From CAZDDI01 sp964504195 (lineage in GTDB: Bacteria > Chloroflexota > Anaerolineae > B4-G1 > SLSP01): a stretch of DNA of 64,000 nucleotides. The translations under genes and the position numbers were made by a program. Location of the stretch: NCBI GenBank assembly GCA_964504195.1, contig CAZDDI010000010.1, forward strand, positions 39,204-103,203. Direction: 5' to 3'. Positions within the stretch are counted from its first letter, which is position 1. Every line of letters starts with the position of its first letter. Below the pieces are notes generated by a model. The model had not been told where the DNA came from and did not search any database. It saw only the letters and a list, made by a program, of their open reading frames with translations. Below, one piece after another: positions 55,368 to 61,452 of this stretch.

Positions 55368-56203
55368 TGTACTCCATTGTGCGGGGTGAGACGCTCCACC
55401 AACGTCCGGTAAAAATCATCGGGCTGACGCAAGCGCAAGAAGCGGGCCATAAGCGGGCTACGCGCGATACGCACCCGGTCGCCATGCAGCAGCTCACCCT
55501 CCGAGCGCCCATCTACCGTGAGCATCCCTGGCTGCTCGCTCCGCACTTCAACTTCAATGATTGTATCGGGGCTGAACACCAGCGGGCGCGCAAAGCTCAG
55601 GTGCGGGGCGGCAGGGGCCAGCAGCAGATTGTCGAGCCAGGGCGGGAGGATAGGGCCGCCTACAGCATAAGCGTAGGCCGTCGAGCCGGTGGCTGTCGCC
55701 AGGATGAGGCCATCGGCCACATAGCGCGTCAGCGGAACGCCATCCACATACGCGAGCAGGCGAATCGTGCGGGCCAGCCCGCCCCGGCTGATGACAGCAT
55801 CGTTAAGCGCGTGGTCTTCGGCGATGACATCACCCGCGCGTACCAACGTCACATACAACATGGTGCGCTCTTCGATCCAACCTTCGCCGCTAAGTACGCG
55901 CGTCAGTGGTTGCTGCCAGCCTTCAGGAGCACATTCCGTGAGAAAACCCACCCGTCCCAGGTTGATGCCGAACACGGGCAGGGCGAGCGGCGCAGTCAAC
56001 GGCATCGAACGCAAAATCGTGCCATCGCCGCCGAGCGTGATCACCAAATCGGTATCCGCCGCGCAGAAGCCCTCCGGTGCGCCCCGGCGTGGGGTACACA
56101 TCCAGACATCCACCGTCCGCTCGCTTAGCCAGGCGGCGATCTCTTCCGCCAGCGGCAGCGCCGCCGGCAGCATGGGATTGTAGTGTAGTCCGATAGTTTT
56201 CAT
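55364..56203 (-). CDS. nadK: NAD kinase
   Basis: The protein has 279 residues. The NAD kinase GGDGT motif is clear (LVITLGGDGTILRS). Others are FGINLGRVGFLTE, the acidic-Asn dinucleotide region DHALNDAVISRGG (ALND), and the signature TATGSTAYAYAVGGPILP. It phosphorylates NAD to NADP using ATP or polyphosphate. It overlaps the B-box gene by 4 nt, so they are co-translated. Upstream is a run of short GCGAATCA-type repeats. Confidence 0.95.
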   Translation of the reverse strand: MKTIGLHYNPMLPAALPLAEEIAAWLSERTVDVWMCTPRRGAPEGFCAADTDLVITLGGDGTILRSMPLTAPLALPVFGINLGRVGFLTECAPEGWQQPLTRVLSGEGWIEERTMLYVTLVRAGDVIAEDHALNDAVISRGGLARTIRLLAYVDGVPLTRYVADGLILATATGSTAYAYAVGGPILPPWLDNLLLAPAAPHLSFARPLVFSPDTIIEVEVRSEQPGMLTVDGRSEGELLHGDRVRIARSPLMARFLRLRQPDDFYRTLVERLTPHNGVQ

Positions 56204-56262
56204 GCGAATTAGCGAATCAGCGAATCAGCGAAAAGGCGAGAAAGCGAGAAAGCGAGAGAACA
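56204..56262. repeat. Octamer repeats GCGAATCA and GCGAGAAA
   Basis: GCGAATTA, GCGAATCA, GCGAATCA, then GCGAAAAG, GCGAGAAA, GCGAGAAA, GCGAGAGA in a row between nadK and the antitoxin gene. Degenerate 8-bp periodicity, no coding role. Confidence 0.85.
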
Positions 56263-56266
56263 ATCA

Positions 56267-56590
56267 TCACGTCTGCTCCTGCTGGGCGACGTCCCGTGAA
56301 GCAAAGCGCAACAGGATTGCCAAATCCAGCGGGCCTTTCAACATCTGGCAGGCCGGAGGCATGGATGAACGCCCATACGCCTCGAAATCCGGCAGCGGGG
56401 CATCGAAATCATCCGCCATGACAATCTGGCCTTTGGCGCTCCCGTAATATCGCTTTTGAGGCAAACTTGCGGGAACAAGCTGCACAGTTTCTTCAAGGTC
56501 TTTCATGATGAAAACGGTCTTACCTTCAAGCGCGGCGTTAATCAAATCGGACAAACGCGGCTTTGCTTCTTCAAGTGTGACTCGTAACAT
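56267..56590 (-). CDS. Phd/YefM-type antitoxin, orphan, with unusual C-terminal tail
   Basis: The protein has 107 residues from ATG 56590 (AAAGGAGAGCCGCC upstream). N-terminal region MLRVTLEEAKPRLSDLINAA and GKTVFIMKDLEETVQLVPAS is typical of prevent-host-death-type antitoxins, ending in the family's usual GSAKGQIVMADDFDAPLPDF motif. Such proteins usually stop within a few residues and are followed by a PIN-domain toxin. Here the frame continues ~35 residues (GRSSMPPACQMLKGPLDL...) and no toxin gene follows; nadK comes next. Probably a decayed toxin-antitoxin remnant. Confidence 0.7.
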   Translation of the reverse strand: MLRVTLEEAKPRLSDLINAALEGKTVFIMKDLEETVQLVPASLPQKRYYGSAKGQIVMADDFDAPLPDFEAYGRSSMPPACQMLKGPLDLAILLRFASRDVAQQEQT

Positions 56591-56609
56591 GGCGGCTCTC
56601 CTTTGATTT

Positions 56610-57872
56610 TTAGCTACTTCCCCGCCGTAAGAGCTCTTCCACCAGCGCATCGAGCGCGATGGTATCTTGTGTTCCGGCGACCATGTCCTTGAGTTGGAGC
56701 TGGCCCTGGGCGAGCTCTTCCTCGCCGATGATGACGGTGAAGCGCGCGCCGCGCTTATTGGCCTGGCGCAGCTGGGCGCGGAGGCTGCCGCCCATGGCGA
56801 TCTGCGCTCCCAGCCCGGCGGCGCGCACGGCCACCAGCTGTTGCACGGCGACCTGCCGCGCAGCCTCGCCCATGTAGACGATAAAGACGGGCGGCTCCGG
56901 CAACGGCGGCGGCGCGATGTCCTGCGCCTTCAGCACCAGCACCGCGCGCTCCAGCCCGGCGGCGAAGCCAATCCCTGGCGTCGCAGGCCCTTCGAGTAGC
57001 TCCATCAACCCATCGTAGCGCCCGCCGCCGCAGACCGCCGCCTGCGCGCCGATGCCCTCCGCCCACACCTCGAACACCGTCTTGGTGTAGTAATCCAATC
57101 CGCGCACCAACCGCGAGTTGAGCGTATAGGGCCGCCCCAGCCCGTCCAGGTAGCCGCGCAATGTCATGAAGTGAGCGTCACACTCGGCGCAGAGTAGATC
57201 GGTGATTTTGGGCGCGGCAGCGATGACCGGCTGGCACTGCGTTTGTTTGCAATCGAGCAGGCGCAGCGGGTTCTTGTCCAGGCGGCGCTGGCAATCTTCA
57301 CAGATCACGCCGAGGTGGTGCTGGTAATACTCCTTGAGTGCGGCTACATAGCCGGGGCGACACGCAGGACAACCGGTCGAGTTCAGCTGGAACGATAGCC
57401 CCTGAACGCCGAGCGCGGCGTAGATGTCCCAGGCCAGCAACATCACCTCCAAATCGGCGAGCGGGTCAGCCGCGCCGAAGATCTCGGCGTTGAACTGATG
57501 GAACTGGCGGAAGCGCCCCGCCTGGGGCCGCTCGTAACGGAACGCCGGGCCGATGGAGTAGAGTTTCACGGGCTGGGGCAGCTTGTGCATCCCGTTCTCG
57601 ATGTAAGCGCGCACCACACCCGCCGTGAACTCCGGGCGCAAGGTGAGGCTCTCGCCGCCCTTGTCCTTGAAGGTGTACATCTCCTTCTCGACGATGTCCG
57701 TAGCATCGCCCACGCCGCGCGCGAAGAGCTCGGTGTTCTCGAAGACCGGCGCATCCAGCCGCGCAAAGCCGTAGCTGCGGGCTACTTCGGTGATGCGGGT
57801 GATGACAAAGTCCCAGTAAGGCTGATCCTCCGGGAGAATATCCTGTGTGCCGGTAGGCCGGGTGAATTTCAT
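56610..57872 (-). CDS. hisS: Histidyl-tRNA synthetase
   Basis: The protein has 420 residues. Class II signatures: motif 1 region YGFARLDAPVFENTELFARG, motif 2 FRYERPQAGRFRQFHQF, HisA motif GLDYYTKTVFEVW and motif 3 GIGFAAGLERAVL. A C-terminal anticodon-binding domain (VYMGEAARQVAVQQLVAVRA) is present. A Cys-rich insertion (CPACRPG, CEDCQRR, CAECDAH) is common in bacterial HisRS. It has its own promoter at 57936. The antitoxin gene begins 19 nt downstream. Confidence 0.97.
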   Translation of the reverse strand: MKFTRPTGTQDILPEDQPYWDFVITRITEVARSYGFARLDAPVFENTELFARGVGDATDIVEKEMYTFKDKGGESLTLRPEFTAGVVRAYIENGMHKLPQPVKLYSIGPAFRYERPQAGRFRQFHQFNAEIFGAADPLADLEVMLLAWDIYAALGVQGLSFQLNSTGCPACRPGYVAALKEYYQHHLGVICEDCQRRLDKNPLRLLDCKQTQCQPVIAAAPKITDLLCAECDAHFMTLRGYLDGLGRPYTLNSRLVRGLDYYTKTVFEVWAEGIGAQAAVCGGGRYDGLMELLEGPATPGIGFAAGLERAVLVLKAQDIAPPPLPEPPVFIVYMGEAARQVAVQQLVAVRAAGLGAQIAMGGSLRAQLRQANKRGARFTVIIGEEELAQGQLQLKDMVAGTQDTIALDALVEELLRRGSS

Positions 57873-57935
57873 GGTGCGCCGCCTTTCTTATTTACCACTT
57901 GACCTTTGCGAAGGTTACGCAAGGGTTTATTTTCG

Positions 57936-57963
57936 ATTATAGACGAGACGGCGCATAAGGCAA
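57936..57963 (-). promoter_or_regulatory. Promoter of hisS
   Basis: Minus-strand TTGCCT and a perfect TATAAT are separated by 16 nt, about 60 bp upstream of the hisS ATG. Confidence 0.75.
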
Positions 57964-57974
57964 CCGCGCGGGCA

Positions 57975-58002
57975 TTGACAATCTTGCTCAAAAGCGTATA
58001 AC
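57975..58002 (+). promoter_or_regulatory. Promoter facing the MFS gene
   Basis: TTGACA and TATAAC are separated by 16 nt, divergent from and just behind the hisS promoter. The leader to the MFS start would be ~335 nt and includes the direct repeats. Confidence 0.65.
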
Positions 58003-58024
58003 GTGAGGGTGTGAAGGTTTTATT

Positions 58025-58075
58025 GGCAATCGCGCCAAAGTCGCTCTGTCACAGCCGTCAATAGGCGTGTTTTGA
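58025..58075. repeat. 51-bp direct repeat, copy 1
   Basis: Begins GGCAATCGCGCCAAAGTC and ends AGGCGTGTTTTGA. Exactly repeated at 58214-58264, with diverged similarity continuing ~30 bp (ATCCTACxGGGTT...ACTGC). Confidence 0.95.
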
Positions 58076-58119
58076 TCCTACCGGGTTGGTGTGCGGTACT
58101 GCCTTGGACGCGCGCAGCA

Positions 58120-58178
58120 GAGGCCTTCGACAGGCTCAGGCACCGGAGAAGCCCGGTGGCTGAGCCTGCCGAAGCCTC
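58120..58178. repeat. REP-like palindrome (copy 3)
   Basis: GAGGCCTTCGACAGGCTCAG and CTGAGCCTGCCGAAGCCTC pair over nearly their full length with CACCGG/CCGGTG inside. It lies between the two 51-bp direct repeats. Confidence 0.85.
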
Positions 58179-58213
58179 TCCCGGTAGCCCTACCCTACGG
58201 CATTACCTTTGAC

Positions 58214-58264
58214 GGCAATCGCGCCAAAGTCGCTCTGTCACAGCCGTCAATAGGCGTGTTTTGA
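58214..58264. repeat. 51-bp direct repeat, copy 2
   Basis: Identical to 58025-58075, 189 bp downstream. The pair flanks a REP palindrome; the MFS start lies 80 bp further on. Confidence 0.95.
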
Positions 58265-58344
58265 GCATCCTACAGGGTTAGTATTGCAGCACTGCTTTTA
58301 TTGCTATTCGCTATTCGCAATTTGCCATTCACAAAGGAGGCACC

Positions 58345-59580
58345 ATGACTCACTCTAACGCTACCCGTACCGTGCTCAAATCGCTGCCCCGCAATGTGTG
58401 GGCCGTAACTGTGACCAGTTTCCTCACCGACATCTCCTCCGAGATGCTCATCCACCTGCTGCCGTTCTTCCTGGCAAACGTGTTGGGCGCGAGCACCGCC
58501 GTCATCGGCCTGATCGAAGGCCTGGCGGAGACCACCGCCAGCCTCCTCAAAATCTTCTCCGGCTGGATTTCCGATCGGCTCAAGGCGCGCAAATGGCCCG
58601 CCGTGCTGGGCTACGGCCTCTCCACCCTCGCCAAGCCGTTCTACTTGATCGTGAACAGCTGGGGCGGCGTGCTGGCGATCCGCATGGCCGACCGGGTGGG
58701 CAAAGGCATCCGTACCGCGCCCCGCGACGCGCTCGTGGCCGATTCCATCGCGGAGCAACATCGCGGGCTGGCGTTCGGCCTGCACCGCGCCGGCGACACT
58801 GCCGGGGCCATGATCGGCACGCTGGTGGCGGCGTTCATCCTGTGGCAATCACAGGACGCAACCATGCTCACCCGCGAAATCTTCCAGCGCGTCGTCTGGT
58901 GGAGCATCATCCCCGCCGTGCTGGCCGTGCTCGCGCTGGCGTTCGGCGCGCGCGAGGTCACGCTCAAACAAAAGGGCGCGCCCCGCCTCACCCTGGCCGG
59001 CTTCGACCGTCGCTTCTACTGGTTCCTCGGCGTCATCGTCCTCTTCACGCTCGGCAACTCCTCGGATGCCTTCCTCCACCTGCGCGCGCAGGAGCGCGGG
59101 TTGGGACTGGTGCAGATTTTGCTGATGATTGCGACCTTCAACCTGGTCTACACGCTCGTCTCCGCCCCTGCTGGCGCGCTCTCGGATCGGGTGGGGCGGC
59201 GGCGGGTCATCATCATCGGCTGGGCCGTGTATGGCTGCATCTATCTGGGCTTTGCGCTGACCAATGCTGCCTGGCAACTGTGGGTGCTTTACGCGCTGTA
59301 TGGGGTATACTACGGGTTTGTAGAAGGTACGGCCAAGGCGCTGGTGGCCGATTTGGTGCCGGCGGAGCAGCGGGGCGCGGCGTATGGCGTTTACAGCGCG
59401 GCGGTAGGGATTGCCGCGCTGCCGGCCTCGGCGATAGCGGGTGTGCTGTGGCAGAGTATCAGTCCAGCCGCGCCCTTCTACTTCGGCGCGGTCATGGCGC
59501 TGCTGGCGGCGCTCCTTATCTGGCGCGTCCTGGCGCGACCAGACTCACGCCAAGACGCAAAGCCGCCAAGAAAATCTTGA
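58345..59580 (+). CDS. Major facilitator superfamily transporter
   Basis: The protein has 411 residues and about 12 membrane helices. The loop 2-3 signature GWISDRLKARKWPAVLGYGL (MFS motif GxxxDRxxRR-like) and a second copy GALSDRVGRRRVIIIGWAVY in the C-terminal half confirm the fold. GKGIRTAPRDALVADSIAE is shared with a group of putative permeases of the YfkF/TetA-like type. Substrate unknown. ATG 58345 has AAAGGAGGCACC upstream. The last dozen codons (SRQDAKPPRKS) are written by a dispersed repeat (59543-59573), so the natural end was probably ...LARPD. Confidence 0.92.
   Translation: MTHSNATRTVLKSLPRNVWAVTVTSFLTDISSEMLIHLLPFFLANVLGASTAVIGLIEGLAETTASLLKIFSGWISDRLKARKWPAVLGYGLSTLAKPFYLIVNSWGGVLAIRMADRVGKGIRTAPRDALVADSIAEQHRGLAFGLHRAGDTAGAMIGTLVAAFILWQSQDATMLTREIFQRVVWWSIIPAVLAVLALAFGAREVTLKQKGAPRLTLAGFDRRFYWFLGVIVLFTLGNSSDAFLHLRAQERGLGLVQILLMIATFNLVYTLVSAPAGALSDRVGRRRVIIIGWAVYGCIYLGFALTNAAWQLWVLYALYGVYYGFVEGTAKALVADLVPAEQRGAAYGVYSAAVGIAALPASAIAGVLWQSISPAAPFYFGAVMALLAALLIWRVLARPDSRQDAKPPRKS
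59543..59573. repeat. Dispersed repeat (copy 2) forming the MFS 3' end
   Basis: ACTCACGCCAAGACGCAAAG, CCGCCAAGAAA; matches the reverse complement of 48874-48905 with few changes. It encodes the last residues of the MFS protein. Confidence 0.75.
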
Positions 59581-59608
59581 ATTTCTGCTTTTGTAAGGGG
59601 AAAAACCG

Positions 59609-60574
59609 ATGCCCTATATCATTGACGGTCACAACTTGATTGCGGCGCTGCCCGGCTTGGCGCTCGACGATCCCGACGATGAAGCCAAGCTGGTGCTTCA
59701 GCTGCGGGCCTGGAGCGCGCGGGTGCGAAAGAAGGCCATCGTCATCTTCGATGGCGGGCTGCCGGGCGGCTACTCGGCGGCGCTCTCCACCAGCCCGGTG
59801 CAGGTCATCTTTGCCGCGCAACGCCGCACCGATGCCGATACGCTCATCAAGGCGCGGCTGCTGCGCCTGCCCGATGCGGGCAACTGGACGGTGGTATCCT
59901 CCGATCATGCGGTACGCGACAAGGCGCAACAAGTGGGGGCGCGGGTGCTCACGTCGCAGGAGTTCGTCGCAGAATTGAGCGAAACCCTGCCCGCGATGGT
60001 CGAACCGCCGGAGAAGCCGGAGCGCGTCACCGCTGCGGAAGTGGATGCCTGGCTGGAGGAGTTCCCCGAACCACCGTCCGCCGCGCCACAACCGCGCCAG
60101 CAACCCTCCAAGCGGCAAGCAACCCCCAAACCAGCGCACGGCGCAGCCCCTGCCGCCACCGTCCCCGCGTCGCCGGGCAGCCGTAGCGGGCGCACCATCG
60201 GCGAGCAAATGGGCGTTGCCATCAAGCCGGAGCCGGTCACAGAGAAGCCCGACGAGCTCACGCCGGACGAGCTGGCCGCGTGGCTCGAAGAATTCCCCGA
60301 ACCCCCACCACGTCCCGCATCGCCCAAACCTGCGCCGGCTGCCAAGCCCAAACGCGAGCGCAAACCCACGTTCGCCATGAACAAACACCGCCCAGAGACA
60401 CTCTCGGCGGAGGAAGTAGACGATTGGCTGGCGTTGTTCCCCGAAGTAGAAACCCCGGCACCGCAAGCCGAACCGGCGGCCAAGAAGCCGCGCAAACCGG
60501 TGGATGACGAAGCGGCCCTGTGGCAGCGGCTCTATGGGGAAGAGCCAACGGTGAAACCAGGCAAACGCCGGTAA
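59609..60574 (+). CDS. NYN-domain (YacP-like) protein with three WLxxFPE motifs
   Basis: The protein has 321 residues. Residues 1-~130 form a NYN/PIN-like nuclease fold: YIIDGHNLIAALPG, VIFDGGLPGG, RTDADTLIK, WTVVSSDHAVRDKAQQ, with the acidic residues D6, D51 and D78 expected to bind metal. This is the YacP/Rae1 family, which cleaves mRNA on ribosomes in Bacillus. The rest is Pro/Ala/Lys-rich and disordered-looking, with three spaced copies of a short motif: VDAWLEEFPEPP, LAAWLEEFPEPP and VDDWLALFPEVE. AAGGGGAAAAACCG lies upstream of the start. Convergent with the HAD gene. Confidence 0.85.
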   Translation: MPYIIDGHNLIAALPGLALDDPDDEAKLVLQLRAWSARVRKKAIVIFDGGLPGGYSAALSTSPVQVIFAAQRRTDADTLIKARLLRLPDAGNWTVVSSDHAVRDKAQQVGARVLTSQEFVAELSETLPAMVEPPEKPERVTAAEVDAWLEEFPEPPSAAPQPRQQPSKRQATPKPAHGAAPAATVPASPGSRSGRTIGEQMGVAIKPEPVTEKPDELTPDELAAWLEEFPEPPPRPASPKPAPAAKPKRERKPTFAMNKHRPETLSAEEVDDWLALFPEVETPAPQAEPAAKKPRKPVDDEAALWQRLYGEEPTVKPGKRR

Positions 60575-60604
60575 AACGTAAACAGTTCTCTGGTCACGTT
60601 TTAC
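60571..60604. repeat. Palindrome GTAAAACGT/ACGTTTTAC spanning both convergent stops
   Basis: Imperfect long palindrome that contains the TAA of the NYN gene and the stop of the HAD gene. Related to 29610 and 50390 in the TGGTCACGT part. It may act as a shared terminator. Confidence 0.65.
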
Positions 60605-61275
60605 GTTTCACGGCTTACAATCTCCAACAAATCCGCCGTGGAGGGCAAAACGAGGTGCGCCCCGACGCGGCGGAGCTCGCGCTCCTCGCCAAAGCCGCAG
60701 AGGACAGCGACCGCCCATGCACCCGCCCGTCGCGCAGCCAGCACATCCATCGTCGTATCGCCCACCATCACACACTCTTCCGGCGCGAGTCCTAGCTGCC
60801 CGGCGGCATAACGCACCGGTTCGGGATGCGGCTTGAGGCGACGGGTAGTCTCCACCGTCGCGCACAATCGAAACAGCGCGGTCAGCTCGTGCTGACGCAA
60901 AAACGCCTCCGCCGCGCTGCGCGCGCGCGTGGATACAACCGCCAGTGGCGCGTGTTCAGCCAGATAGTGCAGCAGCGGCGCAACGCCGGGCATAATGCGC
61001 AAGGTCGGCTCACCCGGCCCGTGCAACATGCTCTGCGCTGCAAAGAGCAGCGGATCCAGCCCCACGACATCCAACAGCGTGATAACACTGTTCATCGGCG
61101 TCTCGCTGAACATGACCGCCCGCCGCGCCACCCGCTGCGCGCGCGCATCCCCTAGCCAGCGCAGCTTGCACGCCAGGGATTCCACCGCCTGATTGTCGGT
61201 ATCCATAAGCGTGCCATCGAGATCGAACAACCAGGCGCGAATGCGCGCCCAGGGAATTGTTTGTGCTATGGTCAT
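60601..61275 (-). CDS. HAD-superfamily hydrolase (phosphoglycolate phosphatase / PpaX type)
   Basis: The protein has 224 residues from ATG 61275 (AAAGGAGGGCAAAACACAAT upstream; longer frame unsupported). Motif I FDLDGTLMDTDNQAVES (nucleophile D18, D20), motif II VVSTRARSAAEAF, motif III Lys in RRLKPHPEPVRYA, motif IV CVMVGDTTMDVLAARRAG. The C1 cap is helical, of the phosphoglycolate phosphatase/beta-phosphoglucomutase kind. It dephosphorylates a small metabolite; the exact one is unknown. Confidence 0.9.
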   Translation of the reverse strand: MTIAQTIPWARIRAWLFDLDGTLMDTDNQAVESLACKLRWLGDARAQRVARRAVMFSETPMNSVITLLDVVGLDPLLFAAQSMLHGPGEPTLRIMPGVAPLLHYLAEHAPLAVVSTRARSAAEAFLRQHELTALFRLCATVETTRRLKPHPEPVRYAAGQLGLAPEECVMVGDTTMDVLAARRAGAWAVAVLCGFGEERELRRVGAHLVLPSTADLLEIVSRET

Positions 61276-61306
61276 ATTGTGTTTTGCCCTCCTTTGTTTG
61301 CACCCC

Positions 61307-61358
61307 CTTCGACAGGGGCGCTCCAGAACTACCAAAAAGTATCCTGAACCTGTCGAAG
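61307..61358. repeat. REP-like palindrome (copy 4)
   Basis: CTTCGACAGG and CCTGTCGAAG form perfect 10-bp arms about 32 nt apart, in the divergent gap between the HAD and GT-C genes. Confidence 0.7.
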
Positions 61359-61414
61359 AACACGCTTGCTGCATAAACCCGGCTCAGTATAATCAGGTTT
61401 TGTGAAGCGGCAAC

Positions 61415-61443
61415 TTGCAATGAGGTCTAAGCCGGGGTACAAT
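61415..61443 (+). promoter_or_regulatory. Promoter of the GT-C gene
   Basis: TTGCAA and TACAAT are separated by 17 nt. The expected start (about 61450) nearly coincides with ATG 61453, so the mRNA may be leaderless. A second -10-like TATAAT lies at about 61388. Confidence 0.5.
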
Positions 61444-61452
61444 CGGCTCGTA

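Noticed and set aside
58398..59639. 413-codon plus-strand frame, Arg/Gly/Pro-rich
   Set aside because: A shifted-frame shadow of the MFS gene, which has clear membrane helices and MFS motifs.
59516..60466. 316-codon minus-strand frame
   Set aside because: Antisense to the NYN gene; composition is low-complexity Gly/Arg.
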